From: Sphaerolaimus hirsutus
Lineage: Eukaryota > Nematoda > Chromadorea > Monhysterida > Sphaerolaimidae
Length of the DNA stretch: 64,000 bases
NCBI GenBank assembly: GCA_964036195.1
Contig: OZ038456.1
Span: 8,742,001-8,806,000, forward strand
Direction: 5' to 3'
Of this stretch, positions 40,833 through 53,826 are shown piece after piece. Below the pieces are notes generated by a model. That model saw only the letters and a list, made by a program, of their open reading frames with translations, was not told the DNA's origin and searched no databases. The stretch's first letter is position 1, and every line of letters begins with the position of its first letter. The position numbers and the translations under genes were made by a program.

Positions 40833-42778
40833 ATTGTGGAAAACTCAAACACGTTTAAAGCTCATTTGTGAGTTTTCGAAATTTCGTGTGAAAACTAGTG
40901 TGCGCAGGGCCAATATGACTAATTCCACAGATATCTATCCCGGTTCAATATTAGTCAAGTTCTGCCGACAAAGATGGCAAATATCGTCAATAATCCGGTT
41001 GGTTTTGTAAATAAGCAGTTTTGAGCGAAAATTGGGGGATGTTTCTAAAAAATTGCTGAGAGGTTTAGATATGTTTTACTGTGTGACGTGTCTGAGTGTA
41101 GGTTTACCAAAATTTGCACCATTTGAATACTAGACTAGGAATAGAAAGTTGAGATTCAATATCGATATTTGAGCGCCTTTACGTTCTCATTCCGTATCCT
41201 TGTTATCCATTTTTGAAAATATTTTTTGTTTTGTTTTTACACTCTTCAAACGTAATTTCAACCCGCTGTTCTATTAGAAGAAATACGGTAATACCTACAC
41301 GAAGTTTTCCGCGCATCAAGCGCATTGTAAATAATTGAATTACCCCCAGGCCCTGCCATACGTTACGATGATACCCGGCGGTTTCGCTGCCGGTAGCTCG
41401 ATCACTTTCAAAGGGAAAATCGCACCTGGAAAAGACAGGTGCGTTCAAAGCCCTTGCGCTCTAGTTGACAACTGACATTTCTAGAGCGGATGAATCTACT
41501 TTGAATCTATTTGAGTTGACTGTAAGTGTCTGACATATGCGGCGAAATTCGCAAAAATGTGTTCATTTTCAAGGATTTTGGTTTAAAGGGGCTGATCCAC
41601 TGAAAATACACTGCATGGGGAAGAAATTTCGCGCTTGTGCGCAAAATTTTTAAGAAACATCGAAAAAAATATAGGAAAAGTTGCTTTTTCCGGTACTTTT
41701 TAGGTCTCACCCCGGGAAGGGGGGGGGGCTGCAGCCCCCCCCCGCCCCCCCCCCTGGATACGTCCTTGCCCAATTTGAAGTTTTACAGTGTCCTGGAAGT
41801 GGCACCATGCTTCTGTACCACCCCCCATCTAGTAGTTTGATTGTTTTGGAAATTATCCCGCTTTGCATAAATTTTTTTTAGATATTTATATACAATTATC
41901 ATTTTTTGTCATAATTCCAATCGCGTCTAATATACCTAACCCCGCTGAAACTTATGTTCACTTCATAGCTCCGTTACGCCCTAAAGACCCGCCCTTCTGT
42001 GGATATTGAAATGGTGACTTTTTATTTTTTTAATGAATAGTTCTCCTTTTTTTAATATTCCCCGGTTTCGAACATTAAAAACTCATTTTGTTTTATGTGT
42101 ACTCGACGGACCGCATGCTATGCATTTTCTTGAGGGCAACACTCCATCATGACTAGGGATGGAAAAAAACTTAATAAAAATATAACAATTTTAAAAAAAG
42201 ATTTCAGATATGGTTATGGGTCAACAATCAACATGTACATGTATATTAGATTTCTGTCAAAAAATCCGTTTTATGTCGACTTATTACGTATATCGCATTT
42301 TGTCGAACGTTTGTGACTTCAAGTGAAAACCCCCGGTGGTAATCAAGACAGATCAACAATAAAATAAAAATTGTTTTCAAAAAATATGAATTTCAGGCAT
42401 GATACATATTTACATTGGTTGTACCCGACTACGCCTTTTTTCAATATTTTTTCCCCTTTTTCCCTTTTTAATAAGTACCTTGCACGGTCATTATCGACTG
42501 AGACATAAGTAATTTTAGGCGCATACTTTGCAGTCCGGCGAGTATACTTTATACCAATACTTACCTATTTATATGGTGTCATCGCTTTTGGAAGGGTCTG
42601 CACAATATAAAATTCTGCTAATTTATTGGAGATCGACTATATTTACACTTGTCGGTGGCGCACGTGATTATGTTTGCACGATCCAGTGGTGTACTCTGAA
42701 AAAATGTCAAATGTAAAATTCCTGATCTCAAATAAAATATCTATGTCGAATTCATGTTAATGTTGTGTCGAAACGATG
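40833..42778. other. Spacer with one possible exon and a partial transposon end
   Basis: An exon-like 82-nt leftward segment (41425-41344, acceptor TTTTCCAG, donor GTAATT) would encode FPLKVIELPAAKPPGIIVTY and end in RAWG. This weakly recalls the strand before the GWG of trypsin-like proteases; I do not call it a gene. A right end of a CTGGATACGTCCTTG element lies at about 41752-41768, preceded by C runs. Confidence 0.3.
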
Positions 42779-42870
42779 TTACACTTTTGTGGACATATTC
42801 CAGACAAGGGTATGATTTGGTAGAATTTCAGTATTTTCAAAACAAATGTTTCCATTGGTTATAGTCTCAC

Positions 42871-43017
42871 CTGTACCAAATAACTTTCCAAATGTCTGGA
42901 ATATATCCACAAATGGGGTCATAAGTTTTTGTGACATCCATTGTAATGTCAAAGGCTTGTACGCTAACTGTACTGTCCCCATGGAAGTAGTTTTTATAAT
43001 TTCAGTGAAGTCTGGCA
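42871..43017 (-). CDS. Isolated host exon, unrecognised
   Basis: A leftward exon ends in a good donor (TACAG then GTGAGA at 42870). It encodes about 48 hydrophobic-rich residues (PDFTEIIKTTSMGTVQLAYK ...). The start may be 43017 or 43011. The large 43074-46542 element lies directly upstream, so the previous exon may be beyond it. Family not recognised; low confidence. Confidence 0.3.
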
Positions 43018-43073
43018 CTTTAGTTGCATATAGGTATATTGATTTTATCAATTTTGTTTTTGACAACTACATT

Positions 43074-46000
43074 GGGCCTCCACACGCTAGTTGACATCGC
43101 ATTTCAGAGTCAACTCAGAGTCAACTAGTGTTTCAGTTGACGCAATCACTCACCACTTGACTTTTTTAAAAGAGCATACGCGTTAACCCATATTTTTGGC
43201 ATTTAGCTCATGTATTTCATTGAAAAAGTCAACTGGAAAAATCCATTCTCAGAAACGAGTTGACCCTGCTTTCTACGATGCAGTTTGTGTGATTTAAAGA
43301 GTGTTATGTGATAGACCATAATTAATCTGATTTTTTGACACCTAATTATCATATATTGTGTGAAGCATAACCAAATGAAAAATTATTTGCATGTTCCATA
43401 TTCAAAAAAATTTTATTGTTTACATGTGTGAATGCTTGTTAATTAGATAGTTGTTTCATGTACTATAAATGTCTGTGAATTTTTCTGTACTAATTCTCAT
43501 TCGTAATAAATTTTTTTGAAAGAATAAAAAATCTTTTTCTTTAAACGGAAATTTATTTTTCATCGCGCAACACGGAATCACATCATAATGCCAACATAAC
43601 CAAATGAAAGGCAAAATAAACGCGAACACAGCAGTATTTTTTTTGAAAGAATCACATAACACAAAAGAAAGATATGAATTTTTCAATATTTCAAACTTCA
43701 ATAATTTTAAAAAGTTTTCCTGGCAAGTTGTGACAGCACTGAATGTGAAATTTGATATACTAAAACTATTGAAGCAAGTAACACAAGAAATTTCAAAAAA
43801 CGGCAGCTTTTTCAATTTTTAACACCTAAATATCTAACTCTGAAAAAAAATTGATGAGTTGACACTGACAGATTACAAAAATATGTCAACTGATTCATTT
43901 CACCTAGAAATGGATCAGTTGACATAACGTTTAAATCTGACTCATTAACTCAGAAATCTTGCCAGTATACAGTATCTTTTTGTATAAAAAAAAACATAAT
44001 TAATTAACATAAAAAATTAAATTAAATAAGGAAAATTTAATTGAAATATAAATAAAAAAGTTATAAAAATAGGAAGAAAAAAATAAAAATAAAAATTATA
44101 AAATTCATAAATAAAAAGTAATTATAATATGAAATAATAATAATAAAAATTATAAAATTCAAGTAAAAATATAAAAAAATTAGTAAAAATTAAAATGAAA
44201 ACAATAAAATTTATTTAAAAAAATGAAAATAATTGAAAAATAAAAAATAGATAAAATACCCATAAAAATAAATATAATAAAACTTTAAGAAAAAAACAAT
44301 TAAAAAAATGGACATTAAAATATAAGTAAAAACATTTAAAACAAATAAAAAAATAAAATTTAAATAAAAATAATTTAAAAAATAATAATAATATAGCAAA
44401 AAATATAAGTGTAAAAATAAATTTAAGGATGCACATACTGCACACACAAATCAGCACTTGCAGAAATGAACAGAATCACCAAGTAGTGTCCCTTGTGATA
44501 GTAATATCTGGTGCAGCTACCTCTGCATCAACAAAATCAGAACATTAGTATTGAAAAGCATTGTTTACTGAACACATGAAGTGTAGAAAAAAATTTGAAG
44601 TTGACAAAATGTCTATGTAGCTTATGTCAATATGCGTATGCACTCATAGTATACAAAAAATGTGATGTCAACTGACTTGGAAATTTTGAACAAAAAAAAT
44701 TCTCACACTTTTTTGAACTGTTGCTTTGCAAAAAGTTCTTCTATGAAAGATGCGCATTATTTTTCTCTATGTGTACCTAAAATTTCGTATAAATAGAATG
44801 TAAATTGGATAAATAAAGTTACTTTTGGAAAGTCGGCGAGCGCTGAGTCAACTGCCGGAAATACGCACTTTTGCATACGTTTTTTGACGTTTTCATACGG
44901 TTTTGGGTACTTGACATCGTACGCACAACACTTGTGTCAACTGAAATGAAAAAAAACGTATACTAGCGTACGCAGCGTACACTTTCAGCTCAGTTGACAT
45001 TTTCGATCATGATTTTCACTTTTATTGAAACTTTTGAAACAGCCAAAAAGTCAATTCAATGAACACTGTAAATCAAAATGTCAACTGCAAATGTAAACAC
45101 AGATTAGTTGACATTTACGGTTGCATGTTGTCATTTATGTTGCTTATAGTTATATTTATAGATTGAAAATGTCAACTTATATAAGTTTGAGTGTGTGTGT
45201 AAGTGGTTGGCTCCACCTCATAATTGAAAAATAGGGCCCACACAGGCTAGTTGACATCGACACCAAATGTAAAGTTCCAAACCAAACTGATCCCCATTCA
45301 AAGCTTGCTTTCAGGAATTGAAAAGCAAGCTTTGGATTGGGACAGGAAACAGTTGACATTTTCTGTCGTTGTCAAGTAGCCTGTGTGGGGCATGGTAGTG
45401 AAGTAAACAATATATAAGTTGACATTTTATAGACTAATCCATTCTTAACTCTATTGATACTTTCAGGAGAGTGGCAGCAGTGGGCGGTGTCTGAAGTGAA
45501 ATGGCTTGAATGTTTTCTGGAATTAGTGGTTTTGTTTGGTATTTTGCGATGATTTTTGAGTATTTTTGAATTTTTGGAAAGATTTGAATGTGCTTGTTTT
45601 TATAATAATTTGGAAACTTTTTGTTTTGTTGTTAATAGTAAATAGATAGCAGATATGAATTCTTTGTTAGACACAAAAGTGCAACTTTTAAAGAATAACT
45701 AAATTTTGAATTTTTTTTACCTTGAATTTTCAAAATAAAAATTTCAAAAAGTTGTGTCAAAAGCTGTAAATTTTTTTTGAAAATATGCAAAAATGCAACA
45801 ATTAAAGTTTTCATGTTTGCTATTTTCAATCTCCAAATTGTTCAAGTTTAAAATGAATCTCCTCTTCTTTTTTTTCTTAAAAATTTTAAAGTGATATGTA
45901 AAGATTATCTGGTTCAAAAATTGTCAGTCAACCCAAGTATTCTATTGTTAAATTTTTATTTTATACAAATTGTGTCTGGAAACAACAGGCAATTACATGA

Positions 46001-46542
46001 ATTATAAAGCAACATTTAAAAGGCAACAATACATCACTATCACATGAAAAAATACATCAGTATCACATGAAAAATACATCAGTATCACCACTTTCATCAT
46101 TAACCTTTCAAGTTATCCTATTTTGGCAATTCAAAATAAAAGTACTGCAAATTGTGTATGCGTATGCAAGAAAACATGAAAAAATACATCACTATCACCA
46201 CATTTCATCATTAACTTTTGAAGTTATCCAATTTTGGCAATTCAAAATGAATAAATTGGGTACGCGTATGCAAGAAATTGTATAAGTATGCAAAATCTCA
46301 TACGCGTACGTTTTTTTGCGTTCGCGTATGCCAAAAAAACATACGCGTACGCAAAAAAACATACGCGTATGCTTTAGTTGACTCGGCCAGTGACACAAAT
46401 ATCTGTACTGCCCAAATTTACTAGTTGACATTATCACTAGTGTGTACGCGGTCAACTGGAGTCAACTGAAAAAAATTTCAGTTGACTCTGAGTTGACATT
46501 TTACATGCAAAAAATGCGATGTCAACTAGCGTGTGGAGGCCC
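43074..46542. mobile_element. 3.5-kb element with GGGCCTCCACACGCTAG ends, rich in GTCAACT motifs
   Basis: Left GGGCCTCCACACGCTAGTTG is matched by the inverted right end. ATT lies on both sides, so a 3-bp duplication is possible. Dozens of AGTTGAC/GTCAACT motifs are spread through it, as are GCATACGCGTATGC-like motifs near the right. The middle (43980-44430) is an A/T-only run of AAATAAAAAT units. No transposase frame is seen, so it is non-autonomous. Confidence 0.65.
45235..45391. mobile_element. 157-bp element nested in the 43074-46542 element
   Basis: Inverted ends GCCCACACAGGCTAGTTGAC and its near complement. They resemble the host element's ends but with CACACAGG instead of CACACGC. Confidence 0.6.
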
Positions 46543-48817
46543 ATTAATGTGAATAGTTAACAAAACAGAATTTTGTAAACTGAATAAATCAGCTGTATAT
46601 TTTGTTGGGCAACTTTTCTACCCCTTTAATATCACAATAAATATGAATGACAAATTTTAGGTTCCAGTACACTTTCAGCCAGCAAATGAAGTTTATATGA
46701 CATTTGACCACAAATCTAAAACTTTGGCCTAAAAAGTGTCCAATGTCCCTCTCTATGGATAAACTTAAAAATTCATGCCAAAATGATACTTGACACTTCA
46801 AGTCGGTTTTTTTAATAAAAAATATTCTTTGGAAAAAAACGGTTTAAAAAAACCCTCAGGTCGTTGAAAAAATAGTTTTTTTTCCATCTCTAGACATGTA
46901 TAACATTTTCTGCGAGAGAATATAGTAAGTACAGTTGGTAAAATATAACGTAAACTCCTGAGTGTTCTACCCATGATTGAGTTGAGCCTGTAGCTGTACG
47001 CACAGAAACTCAGCACGCACAGAAGCCCGTTACGCACAGAAGTCAACTCGCTGCGCACAGAAGCTCGGCCCGCACATAGCTGATGCCATGTGCGTGCCGA
47101 GTTTCTGTGCCTACAAAGTTTATGTGATTTTTCACATTCTCTTCTATTCTATTCCCTATGTATAGCAGTAGTTGACACCCGAAATTTTGCCAACCGTTAC
47201 ATCTGTTTTCTACATATTTGACTTTCGCGATTGCGAATGTAAACCATGTAGAAAACAGCTGTAACAGTTGATGAAATTTCAGGTGTCAACTACTTCAACA
47301 CACATGAAAATCCTGAACTCAGATGGCCGACTTGTCCGACAGGGCCCAGTTGTGTGCGTAACGGGCGTCTGTGCGTGGCGGGTTTTGATTCTGTGCGTAA
47401 CGGGCGCGTGTGCGTAACGGGTTTCTGTGTGTAATGAGCCTGGCCCATTGAGTTGACCCCTGGTCAATTGAAACTGGTGGTAAATTTCAGAATCTGTTTA
47501 ACTAGGGATGGAAGGAAATTGGATGGTCTTGTTTTTTTATAAAAGCATTTTTTAAACAGCTTAGCCAGAAATAGTGTAAATAAATTTTCAGTTTGCACTT
47601 ATTGAATGGCTGTGTGTTGACTGGATATCCTCTATCAAATTGCACCACTGCTGTGTATTTATGTATTTTGTGTCCCTTTTTGTTAGCTTATCATAAAAAA
47701 TAATTTATGCGTGTAATTTCCCTATGTTACCTGGCTGTGTGGTCCAGCTTACAAAATTCAGTTGACAGTGTATTTATTTACATATTTTGGTTTTTGGTGG
47801 TTGGAGGCTGTTTATATTTACATTGGCAAGCTTTTTTTACCTATGTTATGTTCCCTACCTCTTAAAATGCATTTTATGCCAGGGTTTTATGTATTTTCCA
47901 AGGGTAGTTGCAGCATTTTCTTAAGATTCTATATCAGCAGCATTTGGAGCTTTACGATAGTCAGCGAGGAAATGCATTGCCGCCAGGGAATTGGAAATGA
48001 AACTTACAGTGCAATTTCTCGAAATCGACTTTTAGAAGTACGAATTGATTCGGTTCCAAAAAAATCTCTTTCAAAAACTCTAATTTCTTTTTCCAACTCT
48101 CGCTAAAATGCTCGCTTATTTCTGTTTTTGCTGTGTAAATATCTAAATACCGTTTTTGCTCGAATAATTCCCCCGGGGAACTTATTTTGGTCAGACTTTT
48201 TGAGGGGCGAACTATTCAAGCTTATTATCATTTCGTCACAATTTTCAAGCATGTTTTTTGTCAACTCATTCCACAAAATAAATATGCTTTATTAACACAA
48301 TAACATGCCAAAACAAATTGATCATATGCCTGAAGGGGGTTTATTCAAGGAGTATAATTTTTTCATGCATCTCAGTGTGGTGGGGGGTGGGTATTCAAGC
48401 AAATACGGTACATTCACGTTCATCAAATTTGTTTTTTTCCTAGGTGTTGGTTTCTGTCACGGGCACAATCAAATGAAAATTGAAGGTACATATAAAACCG
48501 CATAGGTATTTGAATTGCCCCCGAATTTTTTTGTTTGAACCCGTGTCAATTTAATGGAATTACTATGGTCTTAACTTATGTGATAGCTTTTTGTACTATT
48601 TTAACTGCATGCCTTACAAATAATGTTGCCAAATTTTACCATAATTTGTGCACTTCTAAATCTCACAGTGAGAGCGATGTAATCTGGGGCCAGTCACAGA
48701 CCCTGTAAAACGTCAAATGTCAAGTAAAATGTCGAACGCCATAAAATTCCCTGTAAAATGTCAAAACCGGTAAACCAAATAAAGTAAAATTAGACATTTC
48801 ACATGGTGATTCACACG
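46543..48817. other. No gene seen; GCGCACAGAA repeats and a MITE remnant
   Basis: ACGCACAGAAG units (46990-47080) and inverted CTGTGCGTAACGGG units (47340-47450) frame an inverted-repeat element of about 470 bp. A TACCGTATT-type MITE remnant lies at about 48150-48410, and TGTCAAATGTCA motifs at 48710-48770. Confidence 0.45.
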
Positions 48818-50776
48818 TAGGGTGTCAAATTTCCGTTTCCGTTTTCCGTTTCCGCCTTTCCGCAGGAAAATTTTTTACCTTTCCGTTTTCCGTTTTCCGG
48901 CAGCCGAAAAATTTTTACCTTTCCGTTTTCTGTTTTCCGGCAGCCTAAAAATTTTTACCTTTCCGTTTTCCGTTTTCCGGCAGCTGAAATTTTTTTACCT
49001 TTCCGTTTCCGTTTTTCCGGCCCATTTTTCCGTTTTCCGGCTGAAAAATTTTTACCTTTCCGTTTCCGTTTTACCAGGCCATTTTTCCATTTTCTGGTTC
49101 GATTTTCAGTTTTCTGGCATTTTTCCATTGTTTTTCCAATCTGTATTTATCTTCAATTGGCTCATCCCATTGTGTTGTTTTTGTCTCTTGGAGCAGCATT
49201 GACAACTGGGATTTCAGGGTCAGTGAAACAGGTGCTGTGAACCCAATTGAGTCATATGCTGACACCAATAATTTATTCAAGTTTTGTCTGGTTGGTGTTG
49301 TGATGCTGTCAATTTGCAATTTTAGTGTTGATATTGCCAGCATGTCCGTTCGGTGATTTTATTTCATGCCCATTACTGCGACAATTTTATTCACCTTTGG
49401 ACTCCTGTCGTTTTCTGCTATTTTATTCATGACTGATCTGGATTTTGACAGCCATTCCCTCATGTTCATAGAACATTGGTTAAATAAAGCTTTGACTTTG
49501 TAATATAGTTCTAAAGCTTCAACTTCATTCGTGACACTCATGTTGAAGTTATCGACGTAAATGTTGTTTATTATCATCGCCAACTGGTTTCGTTCCCCTT
49601 CATTTTCTTCATATTCATTCATGTTGTTTATTGTCACATTTAAATGGTATTTTATGACTGCTCCCAAAATTGCTGGGCTGCAGACAAGTCCAAACAGTAC
49701 GCGTTTAAAATGAAGTACATTTAAGTTATTTTCAGTTACTGGTTTTGGGGCATCTTTCTGCCAGAAAAATTGTGTGTAGTCTCTAGCTTGGTCATGCAAT
49801 CCTATTTGCAAAAATGCCTTTTCAATATCGGCAATTAATGCTAGATTGCCTGCCCTGAACCTCAGGAGTAGGCTGCTAATGGTGTTGTAATTGGTCCTCT
49901 AAAAAGGCACTTGTTGAAACTGGGCTTACCTGCCGACCCATCATACATGATGTTGATTTGCCCGGCGTGATTACTGGCTGGTGTGGCAGGTAATGAATCC
50001 CCTTGTTGTCTGTTTTGTCATCACAGATCTCAATTATTCCCTTTTCTAGTTGGTCATCCAAAACTTTCCGGTATTGTTCAAATAAGTTTGGATCTTTGTT
50101 GAATCTTCTTATCAGTGATTTAAACCGCACCAAGGCTTCTGCTTTTCCCGTGGGCAGGTCACTGATACTCTCTTTATAGGGCCAGTCAATATAGTATTGT
50201 TTGTTGTTGTCGTTGAATTTTATGCTATTTATTATCATCTCCTCTGCAATGTTGTCATCAATTGCATAGGGGTTATCAGTGATTCCCACTGCTTCTAGAC
50301 TGTGAAATTGTTGTAGTGTTTCCTTTCATATGGCCACTATGGCTACTTTTTGATGATTTTTTGTTGGTTCAGTTAAGCTTGAACTACAAGTGAAGTTACA
50401 GGCATGATCCATAGTTGCAGAATGTACAGCTACCACAATCAAAGCCAAACAGGCAAACCTGCATGCAGGTTTTCCTTCTGCAAATTTGTCTATTACCGTG
50501 CTAATTTCATTTTATTTTTTTCCGTTTCCGTGAAAATTTTGCTTTCCGTTTTCCGTTTTCCGGCATTTCATTTTTCCGTTTTCCGTTTTCCGGCCGACAA
50601 TTTTTTTTTACCTTTCCGTTTTCCGTTTTCCGCTGAGTGAAATTTTTTTACCTTTCCGTTTTCCGTTTTCCGGCAGAAATTTTTTTTTTACCTTTCCGTT
50701 TTCCGTTTTCCGTAAAGTGAAAAAATTTTACCTTTCCGTTTTCCGTTTTCCGTAAAAAAATTTTTTTGACACCCTA
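48818..50776. mobile_element. hAT-like element with TTTCCG repeats (copy 2) carrying a BEL/Pao fragment
   Basis: Ends TAGGGTGTCAAA and TTTGACACCCTA with perfect 8-bp duplications TTCACACG (48810-48817, 50777-50784). The TTTCCG blocks at both ends match copy 1 (36953-38651). Between them is a retrotransposon pol fragment in place of copy 1's interior. Confidence 0.85.
49100..50289 (-). pseudogene. BEL/Pao retrotransposon pol fragment (reverse transcriptase)
   Basis: Leftward frames 50289-49876, 49811-49359 and 49343-about 49140 together cover the BEL/Pao region before, in and after reverse transcriptase. DIEKAFLQIGLHDQ (motif A aspartate), FGLVCSPAILG (motif B area) and YVDN in place of YVDD (motif C) are visible, followed by the SAYDSIGFTAPVSL segment typical of the connection. 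A frame change near 49880 and another near 49350 break it. The ends merge into TTTCCG repeats, showing it was captured by the hAT-like element. It is not functional. Confidence 0.8.
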
Positions 50777-50973
50777 TTCACACGACTTTTGACACTTTGC
50801 ATGACACTTGACATTTTTCAGGGCATTTTACAGGATCTGGGAGTGGAACCTGATGAGGGAATGAAACATTCCGGCTTTTATTCACTATTCACATGGGATA
50901 CGGTACATTTAATCGTAAAGCGTGCGGTCAATATCGCCAAACTTACATTACGCCACATTACAAACTGCCAAAA

Positions 50974-53826
50974 ATGTCAAAAAAATCCCCCCCCCCCCCC
51001 CAGGCGAACCTCTACGGGGCCACATCGGAAGCTAGCAGCAATGACCCCCCATTTCCATCGGCAACCTCCGGCTACAGCAACACCATGGGGTCGGTGGGTG
51101 CTGGAGACCCCCCATTGGGGGGTGCACCCTCTTTGTACCCCTCGCCCACGCCGGGATTGGGGTGGACGGCCGGCGCGGGGGGTGCGCCCTACGCGCACGC
51201 CAATGCACCCCCGCCTGCGTACGGGGGTACTAAGGGTATTATGAGCGCACCTAAGGAGAATGTGGTAGGGTTTCTTCGGGGGTGGGGGTATTTTGGGGGG
51301 TTTTCTGAGTAGTCGTTGGGAGGGGGCACCGTTAGAAATTTCTAAGACACTGCGTTGACTGGTTGATCGACAATTAGGGTTCAAACGATATGACTTTTCG
51401 ATATCGATATTCGATATTTTTTTCTGAAACTCTATATTTGATATCGATACGATATGGAACCTCGATATCGATATTCGATATTGAAAAATGGTCGATATTT
51501 CGATATTTTCGATATTCGATATTGCAATATGCTTTTGGTATAGCAAGGCATATTTCAAGTGGCATATTGTATTTTCATGTGGTTGCACACACGTTTAATC
51601 ATCTCTTAACTGAAATTTGAATGGTACAAGTGATTTTAACATGCTTTACATCACTCAATGGTAGAAAATAGAAGAAAAACATGATGAATCAAAGTGTATC
51701 AGACAAATAACAATTGGTAGATATTACAGTTCATCCTAACCTAATTGCTTAAGGGCATGTTGCAAAAAAAAAGTATATCAGCATTTTCTGGCTTCAAATT
51801 TAGCACTCCAACAACAATGACATTATAAATACTGTACTTTTACTCATCAAATACAATACTATAAGCACATCAGATCAACCATAAACATCTCAAAATGAAA
51901 ATGAAAAGTAAATTTGGGGACACAATACAGGTTCGATATATCGAAAAAATGGTCGATATTCGATATCGATATTCGATATTTTTTCAAAATTTTCGATATC
52001 GATATTCGATATTTTTTCAAAATTTTCTATATCGATATTCTATATTAAAAAATGGTCGATATCCGATATTCAATACGATATATCGTTTGAACCCTATCGA
52101 CAATAGTGGGTATTTATTTACACGATCATTTTGTTGTCTTTAATTTTTCTAGTGGATAAAATTCCGTGCAATTTTCATTACATACCGTATTACCTCGAAA
52201 TACCCCCAGGGGGTTGATTATTGCGCCAGCAAAATTTGAGGGGGGATAATTCGAGGGGGGTCGATTATTTCGCCAGAAACTTTTGGAAATTCCCCACACT
52301 CAGACGTATAAAAATCAACAATTACAACGATGTACATGTGTTTATAGTCATATATGACTATATAAACGCATAAACCCTTCCCTAACGTCACTCAATCATC
52401 GGTTTTGTGTTCTGCATTGTACAGATCAGAAACTGTGGTATTTGTCATGAACGTTCTCTTTACATTCAATTTTAGGGGGGGGGGGGGTATGATTTCCTCA
52501 GCCAAATTTTAGGGGGGGGGTAATTCGAGGTAATACGATAGTTACATAACTATTTGGTATTCCATGTAATATATCAGACAAATTTCTCAACCAAAAAAAT
52601 GGGCGTGTGTCATTTTACATGAAATCGGGACTGGGCCCCAACAGAATGCAAATTCCACGCTTAAATTACTCACGCATACTTTATACTTTTTAAATACCCA
52701 GGAAAAACTTCCATTTGAAATTCGTGTGCCCGTATCTGGGGACGGTTTGGCAGTGGGCCAACGTTTGGATGCCACCTTGACAATCAAGAAAAATGCTGCC
52801 AGTTTTTACATCAACTTTATGTCTGGCCATGATGTGGCTTTCCATTTCAATCCGAGATTTGAGAATAATGTGAGTCTTTTTTTCAAAAATAGATTGCTTT
52901 AATTTGTGTGATTAATTTTTTATATTGAAAGGAAAGGCTGTTAACGGCTGAAAGAAATCTTATGAGGGAATGGCCGGTGTTTGTTTTTAACCGTTTAAAA
53001 AACAGGCATCGAAACCTTTTTTTTGTTTAAACAGCCAAAAACATTTGTTCTATGTACTAGGTATTTTGCAATTTTTTGGCGCGCAAGCGCGCAATTTCAC
53101 ATACACTTTACCTTTGTGATTGTTTTCATTGGTTTTGAGGCATTTTTACTGTGAAAGCTTCCATTTGTTCATGCTATTGTGTCATAATAAGCCGTGATAT
53201 GTTAATGTAGCATATAATATCCAGCCAATGTGCTCCCACATACTTCTACAGTGTGATCCATCACTGTTAATGGATTAGCCTTACCGCAAGGACGTAGCCA
53301 GGGGGCGGGGGGGGGGGCGGCCGCCCCCCCCCCGTTCGCCGGGCTCCGTATACAATCCGCCCCCCCCCGCTCAAAAATCCTGGCTACGTCCTTGCCTTAC
53401 CGTATTTCCTCGAAATACCCCCCCTCGTTTGACCCCCCCCCCCTCGAGACCACTATGAAACAATCACCCCCCCTCGAAAACCCCCTCCCCCAGATTGAGT
53501 GTAAAGAGAATGTACATGACAAATACTGCAGTTTGTGTTCTGCGTAGTGCAGAACACACGTTAAAACAGTGTCGGAATCACGTTAGAACACTTTTTATAC
53601 CATCTACGTACTAATATTAGTCTACATGAGTCTATACATGTCAGTTATTTTCTACCCCTCAAATTCAACATTTGGCACCTTGCCAACTCAGGGATCGGTT
53701 TTGGTCGTACGCAATACCAAGCGCCATGGCGTATGGGGGAACGAAGAAACAACTACTCCATATGGATACTTTAATAGGGGGCAGACTGTCGATGTGAGTA
53801 TTTGGTGCCAGGAGCCAGGATTTGAT
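50974..53826 (+). CDS. Chimera-type galectin, exons 1-3 (3' end missing)
   Basis: Galectins bind beta-galactosides through a beta-sandwich. Exon 1 (ATG 50974 to about 51264) encodes a Pro/Gly/Tyr/Ala-rich tail (for example APSLYPSPTPGLGWTAGAGG) like the N-terminus of galectin-3. A poly-C run ending in CAG at 51003 could instead be an acceptor, making 51004 the exon start. Exon 2 (52702-52869) holds SGHDVAFHFNPRFENN, the H-x-N-x-R sugar-binding core. Exon 3 (53692-53826) holds VVRNTKRHGVWGNEE, the (N, W, E) binding strand. All junctions are phase 0. The final exon with the last strands was not found; it may lie beyond or in the assembly gap. The first intron holds a TCGATA element and a MITE, the second a small hAT-like element. 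Confidence 0.75.
51375..52096. mobile_element. hAT-like element with TCGATA subterminal repeats (copy 2)
   Basis: Ends as in copy 1 (37422-38234), flanked by perfect duplications TCGACAAT (51367-51374, 52097-52104). The unique middle is nearly identical to copy 1, while the TCGATA blocks are shorter. It sits in the first galectin intron. Confidence 0.85.
52183..52540. mobile_element. MITE with TACCGTATTACCTCGAA ends
   Basis: The left end TACCGTATTACCTCGAAA is paired with CGAGGTAATACGATA at the right; C/G runs lie inside. It is in the first galectin intron. Confidence 0.65.
53287..53394. mobile_element. 108-bp hAT-like MITE, CAAGGACGTAGCCAGG ends
   Basis: Perfect 16-bp inverted ends (CAAGGACGTAGCCAGG / CCTGGCTACGTCCTTG) and perfect 8-bp duplications CCTTACCG (53279-53286, 53395-53402). 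Confidence 0.85.
53395..53600. mobile_element. Truncated TACCGTATTTCCTCGAA MITE
   Basis: The left end and C-rich block are present; the right end was not found. Confidence 0.5.

Noticed and set aside
41344..41425. Trypsin-like protease exon
   Set aside because: Too short and without catalytic residues; kept only as a remark in the spacer entry.
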